Shown here piece by piece: positions 5,864 through 12,778 of a stretch of 20,304 bases of DNA. The stretch covers positions 1-20,304 of the forward strand of contig JAQTOJ010000007.1 in assembly GCA_028713395.1 (NCBI GenBank), read 5' to 3'. The notes beneath the pieces were generated by a model that worked only from the letters and a program-made list of their open reading frames with translations, had not been told where the DNA came from and did not search any database. Numbering within the stretch: position 1 is the first letter of the stretch; every line of letters starts with the position of its first letter. The stretch is from Dehalococcoidales bacterium (lineage in GTDB: Bacteria > Chloroflexota > Dehalococcoidia > Dehalococcoidales > Fen-1064). The position numbers were made by a program, and so were the translations under genes.

Positions 5864-8800
5864 CTACACCAACGGCAACCCATATTCCTCAAAAATCTGC
5901 TCCGCCAGCATTTCCGCTTGTTTATGGTCGGCGGTCATGTTGAGCGCTTGTGTAAGCAAATCCTCTTTTATCCCTTTCAGGTAGATTTCATAATTTTGAA
6001 CGGCTTGACTCGCTATCGTCTCGTCTTTAGGTACCTGCACGAGCAGTGTATTGGATTTTTGGGAGTAAACAATATACTTGGCGGTTGCTGTTCCGGGTGC
6101 CATATACTTGTATCCGTCGTCTGTATAAATTTCATGTTCGGTTAAAAATTGCCCGCCCAGCTTTAATTTTTCCATTGGGATTGACACCGTTTCACAATTT
6201 GCCGTTTTTAATGCTTTTTCCAAAAAGTCTTCCGGGAACTTTTTCGCCCCCTTGGGTATCACGATATCAATTACCTGGGTTTTTATCTTCTCAATATCCT
6301 TGGCTTTGTTGGCCTTTTTTACTTTTGTGCGCATCTTGCCCAATTCGATGCGTTCCCTCACCAGTTCCGTTAACCCTTCATAAAGCGGCTTCAGGTAAGC
6401 CTTGGGGTCAAGTCCAATTGCCTCAAGCACCAAACTATCAAATTCCCGTCTGTCTTTCATCTTGACTTCTTCAAAAATGGGTTTGACAGGGCGTTTAGAG
6501 AGTTTATCAAAGGCTTTCTCTAGTTTAATTTTATTTACATCAGTTATTTGTGCGGGGTCTGCGACAATAAACCGTTCAATCTCAGGGCCGTATGTCGTCA
6601 GCAAGCCTTCACCAAGGTTTAACCTTCCTTCTAATTCGGCACTTAATGCCGTGAGCGAACTGTTAGCCAGCATCGTTCCCATTTTAGTATGTTGGGTATT
6701 TTTAAAGGCACCTTCAAATACCACATCGCCAAGAAATATTTTATCTGGATTAACAGGCATATAAAAACGTTCGCCAACAAAACGATTGATCATAAAATCA
6801 CCTGGATTAACCGCGCCTACATCCCACCACAACGCTCTGCCTTTTACGCTTGGGGTTTTGTTCCAGTTAACACCTTCCTCGGTTTTTTGGGTTTCCCCCC
6901 ATTCAATGTATTTCAAGGCTTTTAATTTCCCTGTTTTTTTCAACTCTTCTTTGGTTTTACTACAAACAAATACTTTATATTTTGTTTTACTAGTATCTAT
7001 TGTTAACCCCTCTACTTCTTTCGAGGAGGTAACAACTGTTTTTACAAATTCATTTTCAATTCCGTGATGGGTAATCATGTCGGTAGTAAGATAAAAAAAC
7101 TTGTTTACTCCAGTTTTAATCCCAAAATTAATATTTGCTAAATCCTTTAAGCGCACAGCTTTGGCACCACTTTTTTCTAGTATCCTAAAATAGACCTCTG
7201 GTGCCCTTAAATATTGTCCCCATTTAGCGGTTTTACCTTCTTGATTCAGTTCGTCCAACAACTCGCCTTGTTTTTTTATCCGCACTCTGAAATTATCGTC
7301 ATCCAGCGCCGTTTCTAGCCCGGTCAGATCGTTCTTGACTATACTTTTTTCAATCTCTAGGTGTTCTTCACCGGCTTTTTCCACCACATCTACCAGATAT
7401 TGCAGGTGGCTCCATCTTTCGTTTGCTTCCAGCTTCATATTTTGCGGTATCAGGTCTGCCAGTTTCTTTTTTATCTTCACAAATTTGGTGATATTGTTGT
7501 CTCTTTCGGCTTTGTTGGCGCACCTTTCTAACACCGTTACCACCGTATTTACCGCCGCGTCGGCAAACCACGGTTCGCAGCGGCTCTCCAGTATCGCCAC
7601 AATCTTAAAATTATTCAGCATAAACCTCTGTAATTCGTACCCGTATGCCACGTCCAGCCAGCTATTGGAAGTGATAAAGCCCAGCCGCCCGCCTTGTTTT
7701 ACAAAACGCGCCGTGTGGAAAAACAGGTAGGCGTAAATATCCGCCTGGCCGGAAAGGTTTAGTTCGGCATTAAATTTTGTTACGTCCTTGCCGCTTTTAT
7801 GCGCTTCCATTATATATTTCTTGTCATTCTCTTCAAACTTAAAAGCGTCCGGATATTCTGCCAGCCAGTCTTCCTTTATTACTTTATTTAATTTGGCTTT
7901 ATACCCTTTCGCCGCTTTTTCTATCAATTCCTGCCGGATGAACGGAAAGTTCCCCACTGCCGCATCGAACATCGGTAACGTTACCTCGTGCTGGTCAACC
8001 CCGTTGGGGTTTTTCTTTAACGGCGGGAATTTCAGTTTTTGACCCGGTTTTATGTCAAAAAAATCTGCTCTCACCACCCGCGGGAAATTTATTACCTCGG
8101 CTACTTTTTGGTTAAACATGTTGATCGTTGCCAGTTCCGCCGGAAAATTGGCAATGTCTATTCCCCATATTTGCCCCAGCAATTCTGCGTGGTCGTATAT
8201 TCCGGCGGTTTTCTTTTTATCGTATGCCCGTAATAAAAATGTGCCCGTGCCGCAGGTCGGGTCCAGCACGGTTGCATTTGTTGTCTGGATGCAAAAAGCG
8301 TTTATCAGGTCTACCAGCGGCTCACGGGTAAAATATTGCCCCAGCGTGTGCCTTTCCTCTTCCGGTATCAGTTGCTCAAATACCGCCCCAATGACATCCT
8401 GTGGCATTAGTTTGAAATTGTATTTATTCAGTTCATCTATCAGTTGACTGATGATATTAATTGAGTCGGCGGTCAACTCCACCGTATCGGCCATATCCGG
8501 CTCAAACACTGCCGTCCAGTCGATGTTTCCGGCGGCGGTAAAATATTGTTTCAACTGGTCAATTGCTTTTTGCCCCGCCAGTCCCTGTAAATCCAGTTTG
8601 GGTAAATGAGGGTATGCCCCGGTGATCGTTTCGTAGAATATTATCCGTGCCAGCAGCCGGTATACCATCTGCCGCGCTATCATTGTAAAAAATTCATCGG
8701 TGCCGGGGTTGTTTATTCCCTGTTTGGTCGCCCATCCGTTCATTTCACCGCGGAATTTCCGGTCGAGACCGGACTTCTTTTTCAACGCCTTCTCGACATC

Positions 8801-9373
8801 CGGATAAATGCTTTTCACCGCCTCATGTAATCTTTTTACAAAATAAGTCGCTTCGGGTTGTATGTTGTGTATCGTGCCGTCTTTCTTCAGTTGTGTCAGG
8901 TCATCCAGTATTTCTCTGGCTCTGTTTTTCAATGATATAAAGTTCTGTTCGTTTTTTAAGTCATCGACGGTATTGATCGCGTATAATGGCGTATATTGTT
9001 TCCGTTTATGGGCAGCTTTTACTAGGTCGTTTGCCTTGGGTGTTTCCCAAATAATGGCATCCCGCATATTCCAGGTGACAAAATATGGCGCGTTTATCAC
9101 GTGGGCTTTTTTAGCAGCATCGTCTAGTAAAATTGCGTCATCGGCTTTTGTGGTGGGCGTCTTTAATTCCCACCCGCAATATGCAATTTTTGCGTTATAG
9201 TTGTTCCAAAGCACTACATCCGGGAATTTTGTTTTAGTTTCCGTCATTTTCAGCGAGGAATTGATGGCAGCAGTATCAAAGGGGTATGAGCCGGGAGCCA
9301 AAAACTCCGTCAGCCAGCCCGCCACAAACCCTTGAAATTCTAGTTCATTTGATTTAAAAGTCGGCATCAGCAT
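5864..9373 (-). CDS. Single-chain restriction-modification enzyme (type IIG-like, Eco57I-type N6-adenine methyltransferase)
   Basis: Predicted bifunctional enzyme (1169 aa) that cuts unmodified DNA and methylates adenine in its own target. A PD-(D/E)xK nuclease motif lies at the N-terminus: Asp52 in FPDVV, then Glu69 and Lys71 in GWELKTP. A helical region follows (about 150-345), then the methyltransferase with SAM motif I DPTCGTGTFLLRAYD (371-385) and motif IV NFPF (475-478), where most relatives have NPPY or NPPF. The target recognition part starts near 740 (NFGIKTGVNKFFYL, 749-762); a C-terminal segment (about 960-1169) ends the protein. No separate specificity or nuclease gene is adjacent, consistent with a self-contained enzyme. 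GAGGTG lies just upstream of the first ATG (9373) and 8 bases before a second ATG (9367), so the start could be two codons later. The bases for residues about 744-804 are much AT-richer than the rest. Confidence 0.88.
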   Translation of the reverse strand: MLMPTFKSNELEFQGFVAGWLTEFLAPGSYPFDTAAINSSLKMTETKTKFPDVVLWNNYNAKIAYCGWELKTPTTKADDAILLDDAAKKAHVINAPYFVTWNMRDAIIWETPKANDLVKAAHKRKQYTPLYAINTVDDLKNEQNFISLKNRAREILDDLTQLKKDGTIHNIQPEATYFVKRLHEAVKSIYPDVEKALKKKSGLDRKFRGEMNGWATKQGINNPGTDEFFTMIARQMVYRLLARIIFYETITGAYPHLPKLDLQGLAGQKAIDQLKQYFTAAGNIDWTAVFEPDMADTVELTADSINIISQLIDELNKYNFKLMPQDVIGAVFEQLIPEEERHTLGQYFTREPLVDLINAFCIQTTNATVLDPTCGTGTFLLRAYDKKKTAGIYDHAELLGQIWGIDIANFPAELATINMFNQKVAEVINFPRVVRADFFDIKPGQKLKFPPLKKNPNGVDQHEVTLPMFDAAVGNFPFIRQELIEKAAKGYKAKLNKVIKEDWLAEYPDAFKFEENDKKYIMEAHKSGKDVTKFNAELNLSGQADIYAYLFFHTARFVKQGGRLGFITSNSWLDVAYGYELQRFMLNNFKIVAILESRCEPWFADAAVNTVVTVLERCANKAERDNNITKFVKIKKKLADLIPQNMKLEANERWSHLQYLVDVVEKAGEEHLEIEKSIVKNDLTGLETALDDDNFRVRIKKQGELLDELNQEGKTAKWGQYLRAPEVYFRILEKSGAKAVRLKDLANINFGIKTGVNKFFYLTTDMITHHGIENEFVKTVVTSSKEVEGLTIDTSKTKYKVFVCSKTKEELKKTGKLKALKYIEWGETQKTEEGVNWNKTPSVKGRALWWDVGAVNPGDFMINRFVGERFYMPVNPDKIFLGDVVFEGAFKNTQHTKMGTMLANSSLTALSAELEGRLNLGEGLLTTYGPEIERFIVADPAQITDVNKIKLEKAFDKLSKRPVKPIFEEVKMKDRREFDSLVLEAIGLDPKAYLKPLYEGLTELVRERIELGKMRTKVKKANKAKDIEKIKTQVIDIVIPKGAKKFPEDFLEKALKTANCETVSIPMEKLKLGGQFLTEHEIYTDDGYKYMAPGTATAKYIVYSQKSNTLLVQVPKDETIASQAVQNYEIYLKGIKEDLLTQALNMTADHKQAEMLAEQIFEEYGLPLV

Positions 9374-9384
9374 TTCACCTCAGA

Positions 9385-9414
9385 TTGACAATATGTTACC
9401 GCGTAATCTAATAA
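9385..9414 (+). promoter_or_regulatory. Possible opposing promoter overlapping the restriction gene promoter
   Basis: The other arm of the inverted repeat gives TTGACA at 9385-9390 on the plus strand, followed after 18 bp by TAATAA (9409-9414). It would fire rightward into a stretch with no gene until 9791. Sequence-only, and weaker than the minus-strand promoter. Confidence 0.3.
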
Positions 9415-9421
9415 CTGTCAA
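9393..9421 (-). promoter_or_regulatory. Promoter of the restriction-modification gene
   Basis: On the minus strand, TTGACA (9416-9421, full consensus) and TAACAT (9393-9398) are 17 bp apart. The predicted transcript starts about 12 bases before the ATG at 9373. A perfect 7-bp inverted repeat (ATTGACA 9384-9390, TGTCAAT 9416-9422) places one arm over the -35 box and the other near the transcription start. Confidence 0.6.
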
Positions 9422-9439
9422 TTAGGAATAATCGTCCAA

Positions 9440-9750
9440 CGTTTCTGGCTTCCAGCCTGCACTAGAATCCCTCGGCCATCACCCGCCGTTTCTCTTTCCG
9501 TTATCCCGTGCCGGGACACGGGATCCAGCCTCCCCATCCCCGGTCTGGCTTCCAGCCCCGTTTTACATACGGGGTGTCCCACTTTCACTGGCATGACGTG
9601 GCTTTGGTGTTTCTCTTTTCGTGCTTTGAATTTGTTTAGGATTTAGAAATTAGGATTTAGTATTTGTTTGTTATTTGGTGCTTGTTTATTGTTATTTGCT
9701 ATTAGCCAGTAGCCCTTAGCTCGTAGCTCGTAGCTTTTTCGCGTCAAAAT
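9440..9750. repeat. Intergenic palindromic and low-complexity repeats
   Basis: No gene is seen here. Two TGGCTTCCAGCC copies flank hairpins ATCCCGTG-ccggga-CACGGGAT (9503-9524) and CCCCGT...ACGGGG (9556-9574), a pattern typical of dispersed genomic repeats. A T-rich low-complexity tract (about 9650-9700) follows, then agctcgt-type short repeats (9715-9737). Confidence 0.55.
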
Positions 9751-9754
9751 CCCC

Positions 9755-9784
9755 TTGCCTCTTTTTGTCTCTCTATCCTACAAT
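9755..9784 (+). promoter_or_regulatory. Candidate promoter giving a leaderless transcript
   Basis: TTGCCT (9755-9760) and TACAAT (9779-9784) are 18 bp apart. The expected start point, about 7 bases after the -10 box, coincides with the ATG at 9791. No Shine-Dalgarno sequence lies before that ATG. Confidence 0.4.
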
Positions 9785-9790
9785 ATGCTC

Positions 9791-10201
9791 ATGTCTACGG
9801 AAAACCAAAACAAAACTATCAAAAAGAAGCGCGGCGGCCAGCCGGGCAACCATAATGCTCGCACACACGGGCTTTATGCCTTCTCCCTCACCGCCAATGA
9901 CATGGCTGATTACTCGCAGGACGTTATGGGTCGCGGCATTCTCCCTGATGTCGCCCTCGTTCGCGCTAAACTGCGTGCGGTCATCCTTCACTCCCCCCTT
10001 AACCGCCGCGCCCTGGATGATGCCGCCGGTCTGCTCGCTAACATGTATGCTGACAAGCTTCGTTTAAACAAATCGAATACCCGCCAGCTCAAACGTGTTT
10101 TTTGGGCGCTTCTTGAAACTTGTAGCCTCGTCGCTGACTGTGAAAATAAAACGAAAAACGTTTCCCCGGAACCAATTGAGCGTACCTTACCAAACGAATA
10201 G
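9791..10201 (+). CDS. Hypothetical protein with GGQPGNHNARTHGLY motif (136 aa)
   Basis: A soluble basic protein of 136 residues. The start at 9791 (MSTENQNK) fits the -10 box 7 bases upstream; ATG 9785 is an in-frame alternative, and a TTG at 9755 falls in the likely -35 box. Residues about 11-30 hold a basic Gly/Asn-rich motif (KKKRGGQPGNHNARTHGLY). This motif also heads a range of poorly characterised bacterial and phage-related small proteins; from family knowledge it may contact nucleic acid, but no function is established. The rest is predicted helical (ALVRAKLRAVILHSP, RQLKRVFWALLETC). It is convergent with the SdpI-family gene and has no operon partner. GC is typical of the region. Confidence 0.65.
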   Translation: MSTENQNKTIKKKRGGQPGNHNARTHGLYAFSLTANDMADYSQDVMGRGILPDVALVRAKLRAVILHSPLNRRALDDAAGLLANMYADKLRLNKSNTRQLKRVFWALLETCSLVADCENKTKNVSPEPIERTLPNE

Positions 10202-10288
10202 CCGTTTTTCCCTTAAACCACGCACGGATAATTGTTAATGTATAAAATTTGGTCCCTGCAACAAATACGAATATTACCTGCGTTGTAG

Positions 10289-10309
10289 GGGCAGGTTTCA
10301 AACCTGCCC
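10289..10309. repeat. Perfect palindrome between convergent genes
   Basis: GGGCAGGTTT and AAACCTGCCC form a 10-bp inverted repeat around a single central base, in a GTAGGGGCAGG context. It lies between the stops of the 136-aa gene and the SdpI-family gene and could end transcription from either side. No T-tract follows, so it may simply be a dispersed repeat. Confidence 0.6.
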
Positions 10310-10331
10310 TTGCGATATTCGGATTTAGAGT

Positions 10332-11012
10332 TTATTTCGTCCCCGGTCGTACCAGTGTGGCTTTGCCTTCTTTTTCCAGCCTGCGGAAAATCACGTAGGA
10401 ATAGACCACGGTCACCAGCGTCGTCGCCAGTATCAGGCCGAGCATCACCCAGATAGCGATGAATGCCAGAAAGGCGCCGATGACGGCGGTCACAACACCG
10501 GTGATGATGAACAGCCTGCCCCCGAGTTTATGAGTGCGGTCCCAGACCTCGTCGTTACTCAGCGTCCAGGGCGTGCGGATGCCGATGAAGTAATTGCGCT
10601 TCGCCTTGAGCATCATCAGCCCCACTACCAGGAACAATATCCCGACAGCCGGAATGAGCGCCCGCGTCATATCGAAGCTGACCTCGAGGTTCCAGAGCAG
10701 GGTGAGAACGTAAACATACAGGAAATACGCCAGGAAAACCACGATAAATCCGTAATAGTAGTTTTTGAACCTGGCGATGTTGGCACGCAGAGGATCGATA
10801 TTAGGGATGGCGAGTAAAAGCCCCAGTAAAGCCAGTGAGATGAGCGGGAAGAGGAAGACTCCCCAGAAGCGGGCAATCGTGCCATCGGCAGTGCCCGCGG
10901 CATTCCAGTGAGAGGCCATCTGCGCGGGCATCTGCGCGTACAGCGCCCCCCCGGTAATGAACATGGCGGCCACGAGTACAACCATGAATAGAATCCAGAA
11001 ATTGCTTTTCAT
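10332..11012 (-). CDS. SdpI-family (DUF1648-containing) integral membrane protein
   Basis: A 226-residue polytopic membrane protein. SdpI of Bacillus subtilis gives immunity to the SdpC toxin and acts as a signalling receptor; most homologues, probably including this one, have no known role. TM helices lie at about 5-25, 49-69, 86-108, 118-136, 165-187 and 188-208. The DUF1648 loop (MPAQMASHWNAAGTADG, 28-44) and the SdpI signature (RNYFIGIRTPWTLSNDEVW, 139-157, then HKLGGRLF) are both present, so this is a full-length two-domain type. AAAGGAG lies 4 bases before the ATG. The gene starts only 19 bases after the CCA end of tRNA-Arg on the same strand, so it may be co-transcribed with it. No SdpC-like toxin or SdpR repressor is nearby. 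Confidence 0.88.
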   Translation of the reverse strand: MKSNFWILFMVVLVAAMFITGGALYAQMPAQMASHWNAAGTADGTIARFWGVFLFPLISLALLGLLLAIPNIDPLRANIARFKNYYYGFIVVFLAYFLYVYVLTLLWNLEVSFDMTRALIPAVGILFLVVGLMMLKAKRNYFIGIRTPWTLSNDEVWDRTHKLGGRLFIITGVVTAVIGAFLAFIAIWVMLGLILATTLVTVVYSYVIFRRLEKEGKATLVRPGTK

Positions 11013-11031
11013 GCGGCTCCTTTAATAAAAA

Positions 11032-11107
11032 TGGTGCGCCTGGGGGGATTCGAACTCCCGACCAACGGTTTCGAAGACCGATGCTCTATCCACTGAGCTA
11101 CAGGCGC
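11032..11107 (-). tRNA. tRNA-Arg (anticodon TCG)
   Basis: On the minus strand the acceptor GCGCCTG pairs perfectly with CAGGCGC, the D-stem GCTC/GAGC is intact, and the anticodon loop CTTCGAA shows TCG (reads CGA). Discriminator A and an encoded CCA end at 11032. By hand folding, the first pair of the anticodon stem is T-T and one T-stem pair (GGGAG with CCCCC) is A-C, small blemishes that probably leave it functional. Confidence 0.9.
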
Positions 11108-11151
11108 GAGCGACTAGCGGCTAGCAAATGGCTGATAGCTTATAGCTCACA

Positions 11152-11180
11152 ATTATAGCTGGGAAAAATGATGGGGACAA
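11152..11180 (-). promoter_or_regulatory. Promoter of tRNA-Arg (and possibly sdpI-family gene)
   Basis: On the minus strand, TTGTCC (11175-11180) and TATAAT (11152-11157, full consensus) have a 17-bp spacer and lie about 45 bases upstream of the mature tRNA. Between them and the tRNA is an agcttatagctatcagcc-type short-repeat tract. Confidence 0.55.
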
Positions 11181-11250
11181 GGGGGAAACTGTTAAAGGTT
11201 GTAAGGGGAGTTTGAGATTTGGTGCCTGATATTTGTATTTTTTGGTAGTT

Positions 11251-11327
11251 TGGGGTGGGTGGAGGGGATTGAACCCTCGATCTTCAGGGCCACAACCTGA
11301 CGCCTTAACCACTGGGCTACACCCACC
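11251..11327 (-). tRNA. tRNA-His (anticodon GTG)
   Basis: On the minus strand a 7-bp acceptor (GTGGGTG with CACCCAC), anticodon stem TCAGG/CCTGA with loop TTGTGGC (GTG), and T-stem GAGGG/CCCTC are all paired. The extra 5' G at position -1 opposite C73, diagnostic of tRNA-His, is encoded (base 11327), as is the CCA end (11251-11253). Confidence 0.95.
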
Positions 11328-11379
11328 ATGATGATGAATAACCAAGAAACAATAAGCAAAAAACAAGAACAGCTTTATT

Positions 11380-11409
11380 ATTATAGCCGAATGTGAGCGC
11401 GGCTTTCAA
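11380..11409 (-). promoter_or_regulatory. Promoter of tRNA-His
   Basis: On the minus strand, TTGAAA (11404-11409) and TATAAT (11380-11385) are 18 bp apart, about 50 bases before the mature tRNA-His 5' end. Confidence 0.5.
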
Positions 11410-11438
11410 TACTGGAGGAGAACAAGAGACGACTCTGG

Positions 11439-11459
11439 ATCCCCGATCAGGTCGGGGAT
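11439..11459. repeat. Hairpin repeat ATCCCCGA/TCGGGGAT
   Basis: Perfect 8-bp arms (11439-11446 and 11452-11459) around a 5-base loop, preceded by CTGG. The same ATCCCCGA core forms the palindrome at 5475-5490, so this is a member of a dispersed family. It lies before the promoter of the CoA-transferase cluster. Confidence 0.6.
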
Positions 11460-11497
11460 GGGAAAAAGAAGGGCAATGTATCACAGGTGGTTTTCAT

Positions 11498-11526
11498 TTG
11501 ATTTTAAGCTGGTTGCCTGCTAAGAT
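11498..11526 (+). promoter_or_regulatory. Promoter of the CoA-transferase cluster
   Basis: TTGATT (11498-11503) and TAAGAT (11521-11526) with a 17-bp spacer, giving a leader of about 48 bases before the ATG at 11581. Confidence 0.45.
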
Positions 11527-11580
11527 GTTCGTTAAAAGAGTTAGGTTTTTTACGTTGCGGATTGTGCGGAAAGGATTTTC

Positions 11581-12777
11581 ATGGAGCAAGTTCTCTCAGG
11601 CGTTAAAGTCCTGGATTTAACCCATTATTTAGCCGGACCCTACTGTACCAAAATGCTCGCCGATTACGGCGCCGAAGTGCTCAAAATAGAAAGACCGTTC
11701 ACGGGTGACGGCGCGAGAAGGCTCGCCCCTTTTTATAAGGATGATCCCCGCCCCGAAAACAGCGGCTATTTCATGTACCTGAACACCAACAAGAAGGGCA
11801 TGACGCTGGATTTGAAATCGGAGACGGGCAAAGAAATTTTCCGGCGGCTGGTCAAAGAAGCCGATATCCTGGTGGAGAATTTCAGTCCCCGGGTAATGCC
11901 GTCATTGGGCTTGAGCTACAGCGTGCTGGAAAAGATAAATCCTGAACTGGTCATGGTTTCCATTTCCAACTTCGGGCAGACGGGACCGTACCGCGATTAT
12001 AAAGCCACGGAAATCGTGGAAGATGCCATGGGCGGTTGGTCGTTAATGGTCGGGCATCTGGACAGGGAACCGCTGAAACCCGGTGGTAATCAATCGCAAT
12101 TCGTCGCCGGATTATTCGCCGCCATCGCCTGTGTTTCCGCCTATTACGGCGCGCTGATTTCGGGAATCGGGCAGCAAATCGATCTTTCAATTCAGGACGC
12201 GGTGCTCTACATCCAGATGTACCCCACTTCGATACTGGAATACGATAAAGTGATACGCCGGCGCTACGGCAACCGGGTGGGGCCGTTCCCCAGCGGTATT
12301 TTACCCTGCAAGGACGGCTATATCGGCGCGATCATGGTGGTGGCGGATAAATGGCCGGTGCTCTGCGAATGGATGGGTATGCCGGAATTGATCAACGACC
12401 CCAAGTTCGCAACCTCCGGGGCAAGGGCTTTGAACATCGATGAACTTGATGCCATTATGATGTCCTGGACGATGGAACACACGCAGGAAGAACTGTTCCG
12501 TGAAGGTCAGAAACGCGGGCTGCCTTTTGCTATTCCCGCCAGCGCCAAGATGCTGCTGGAATCGAAACACCTGAACGAACGCCACTACTTTATAGAAGTC
12601 GATCACCCGGTCACAGGCAAGATCAAATATCCCGGGCCGCAGATCCAGATGGGCGATTTACCTTACACGTTGAACAGAGCGCCTTTACTGGGCGAGCATA
12701 ACGAAGAAATATTGTGCGGCCGGTTGGGGTATAAAAAAGAAGATTTGATGCGCCTCCGTGAAATGGGGGTGATTTAA
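11581..12777 (+). CDS. Class III (CaiB/BaiF) CoA-transferase homologue lacking the catalytic Asp
   Basis: Belongs to the family that moves CoA between carboxylic acids through an aspartyl-CoA anhydride intermediate. The 398 residues show the N-terminal CoA-binding fold (SGVKVLDLTHYLAGPYCTKM, 6-25, then LADYGAEVLKIE), the VENFSPRVM segment (98-106), and the GIGQQIDLSIQDAV helix (196-209). The position of the catalytic Asp of formyl-CoA transferase (Asp169, in a GDSNSG-like turn) is occupied by Gln173 (SQFVAG), while the three following paralogues all have GD there. It may therefore be a non-catalytic or structural subunit. AAGGA lies 5 bases before the ATG. The stop is one base ahead of the next gene's ATG, so the two are translationally close. 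Substrates are unknown. Confidence 0.9.
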   Translation: MEQVLSGVKVLDLTHYLAGPYCTKMLADYGAEVLKIERPFTGDGARRLAPFYKDDPRPENSGYFMYLNTNKKGMTLDLKSETGKEIFRRLVKEADILVENFSPRVMPSLGLSYSVLEKINPELVMVSISNFGQTGPYRDYKATEIVEDAMGGWSLMVGHLDREPLKPGGNQSQFVAGLFAAIACVSAYYGALISGIGQQIDLSIQDAVLYIQMYPTSILEYDKVIRRRYGNRVGPFPSGILPCKDGYIGAIMVVADKWPVLCEWMGMPELINDPKFATSGARALNIDELDAIMMSWTMEHTQEELFREGQKRGLPFAIPASAKMLLESKHLNERHYFIEVDHPVTGKIKYPGPQIQMGDLPYTLNRAPLLGEHNEEILCGRLGYKKEDLMRLREMGVI

Positions 12778-12778
12778 G

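Noticed and set aside
5431..5943. 170-codon plus-strand frame
   Set aside because: It runs through dispersed palindromic repeats and into the end of the restriction gene, and shows no coding character.
5338..9790. Restriction gene as cargo of an intact mobile element
   Set aside because: The flanking repeats are short dispersed palindromes found elsewhere in the window; no transposase, integrase or terminal inverted repeats bracket the gene.
11393..11620. 75-codon plus-strand frame before the CoA-transferases
   Set aside because: It spans a hairpin repeat and the cluster promoter and overlaps the start of a well-supported gene in another frame.
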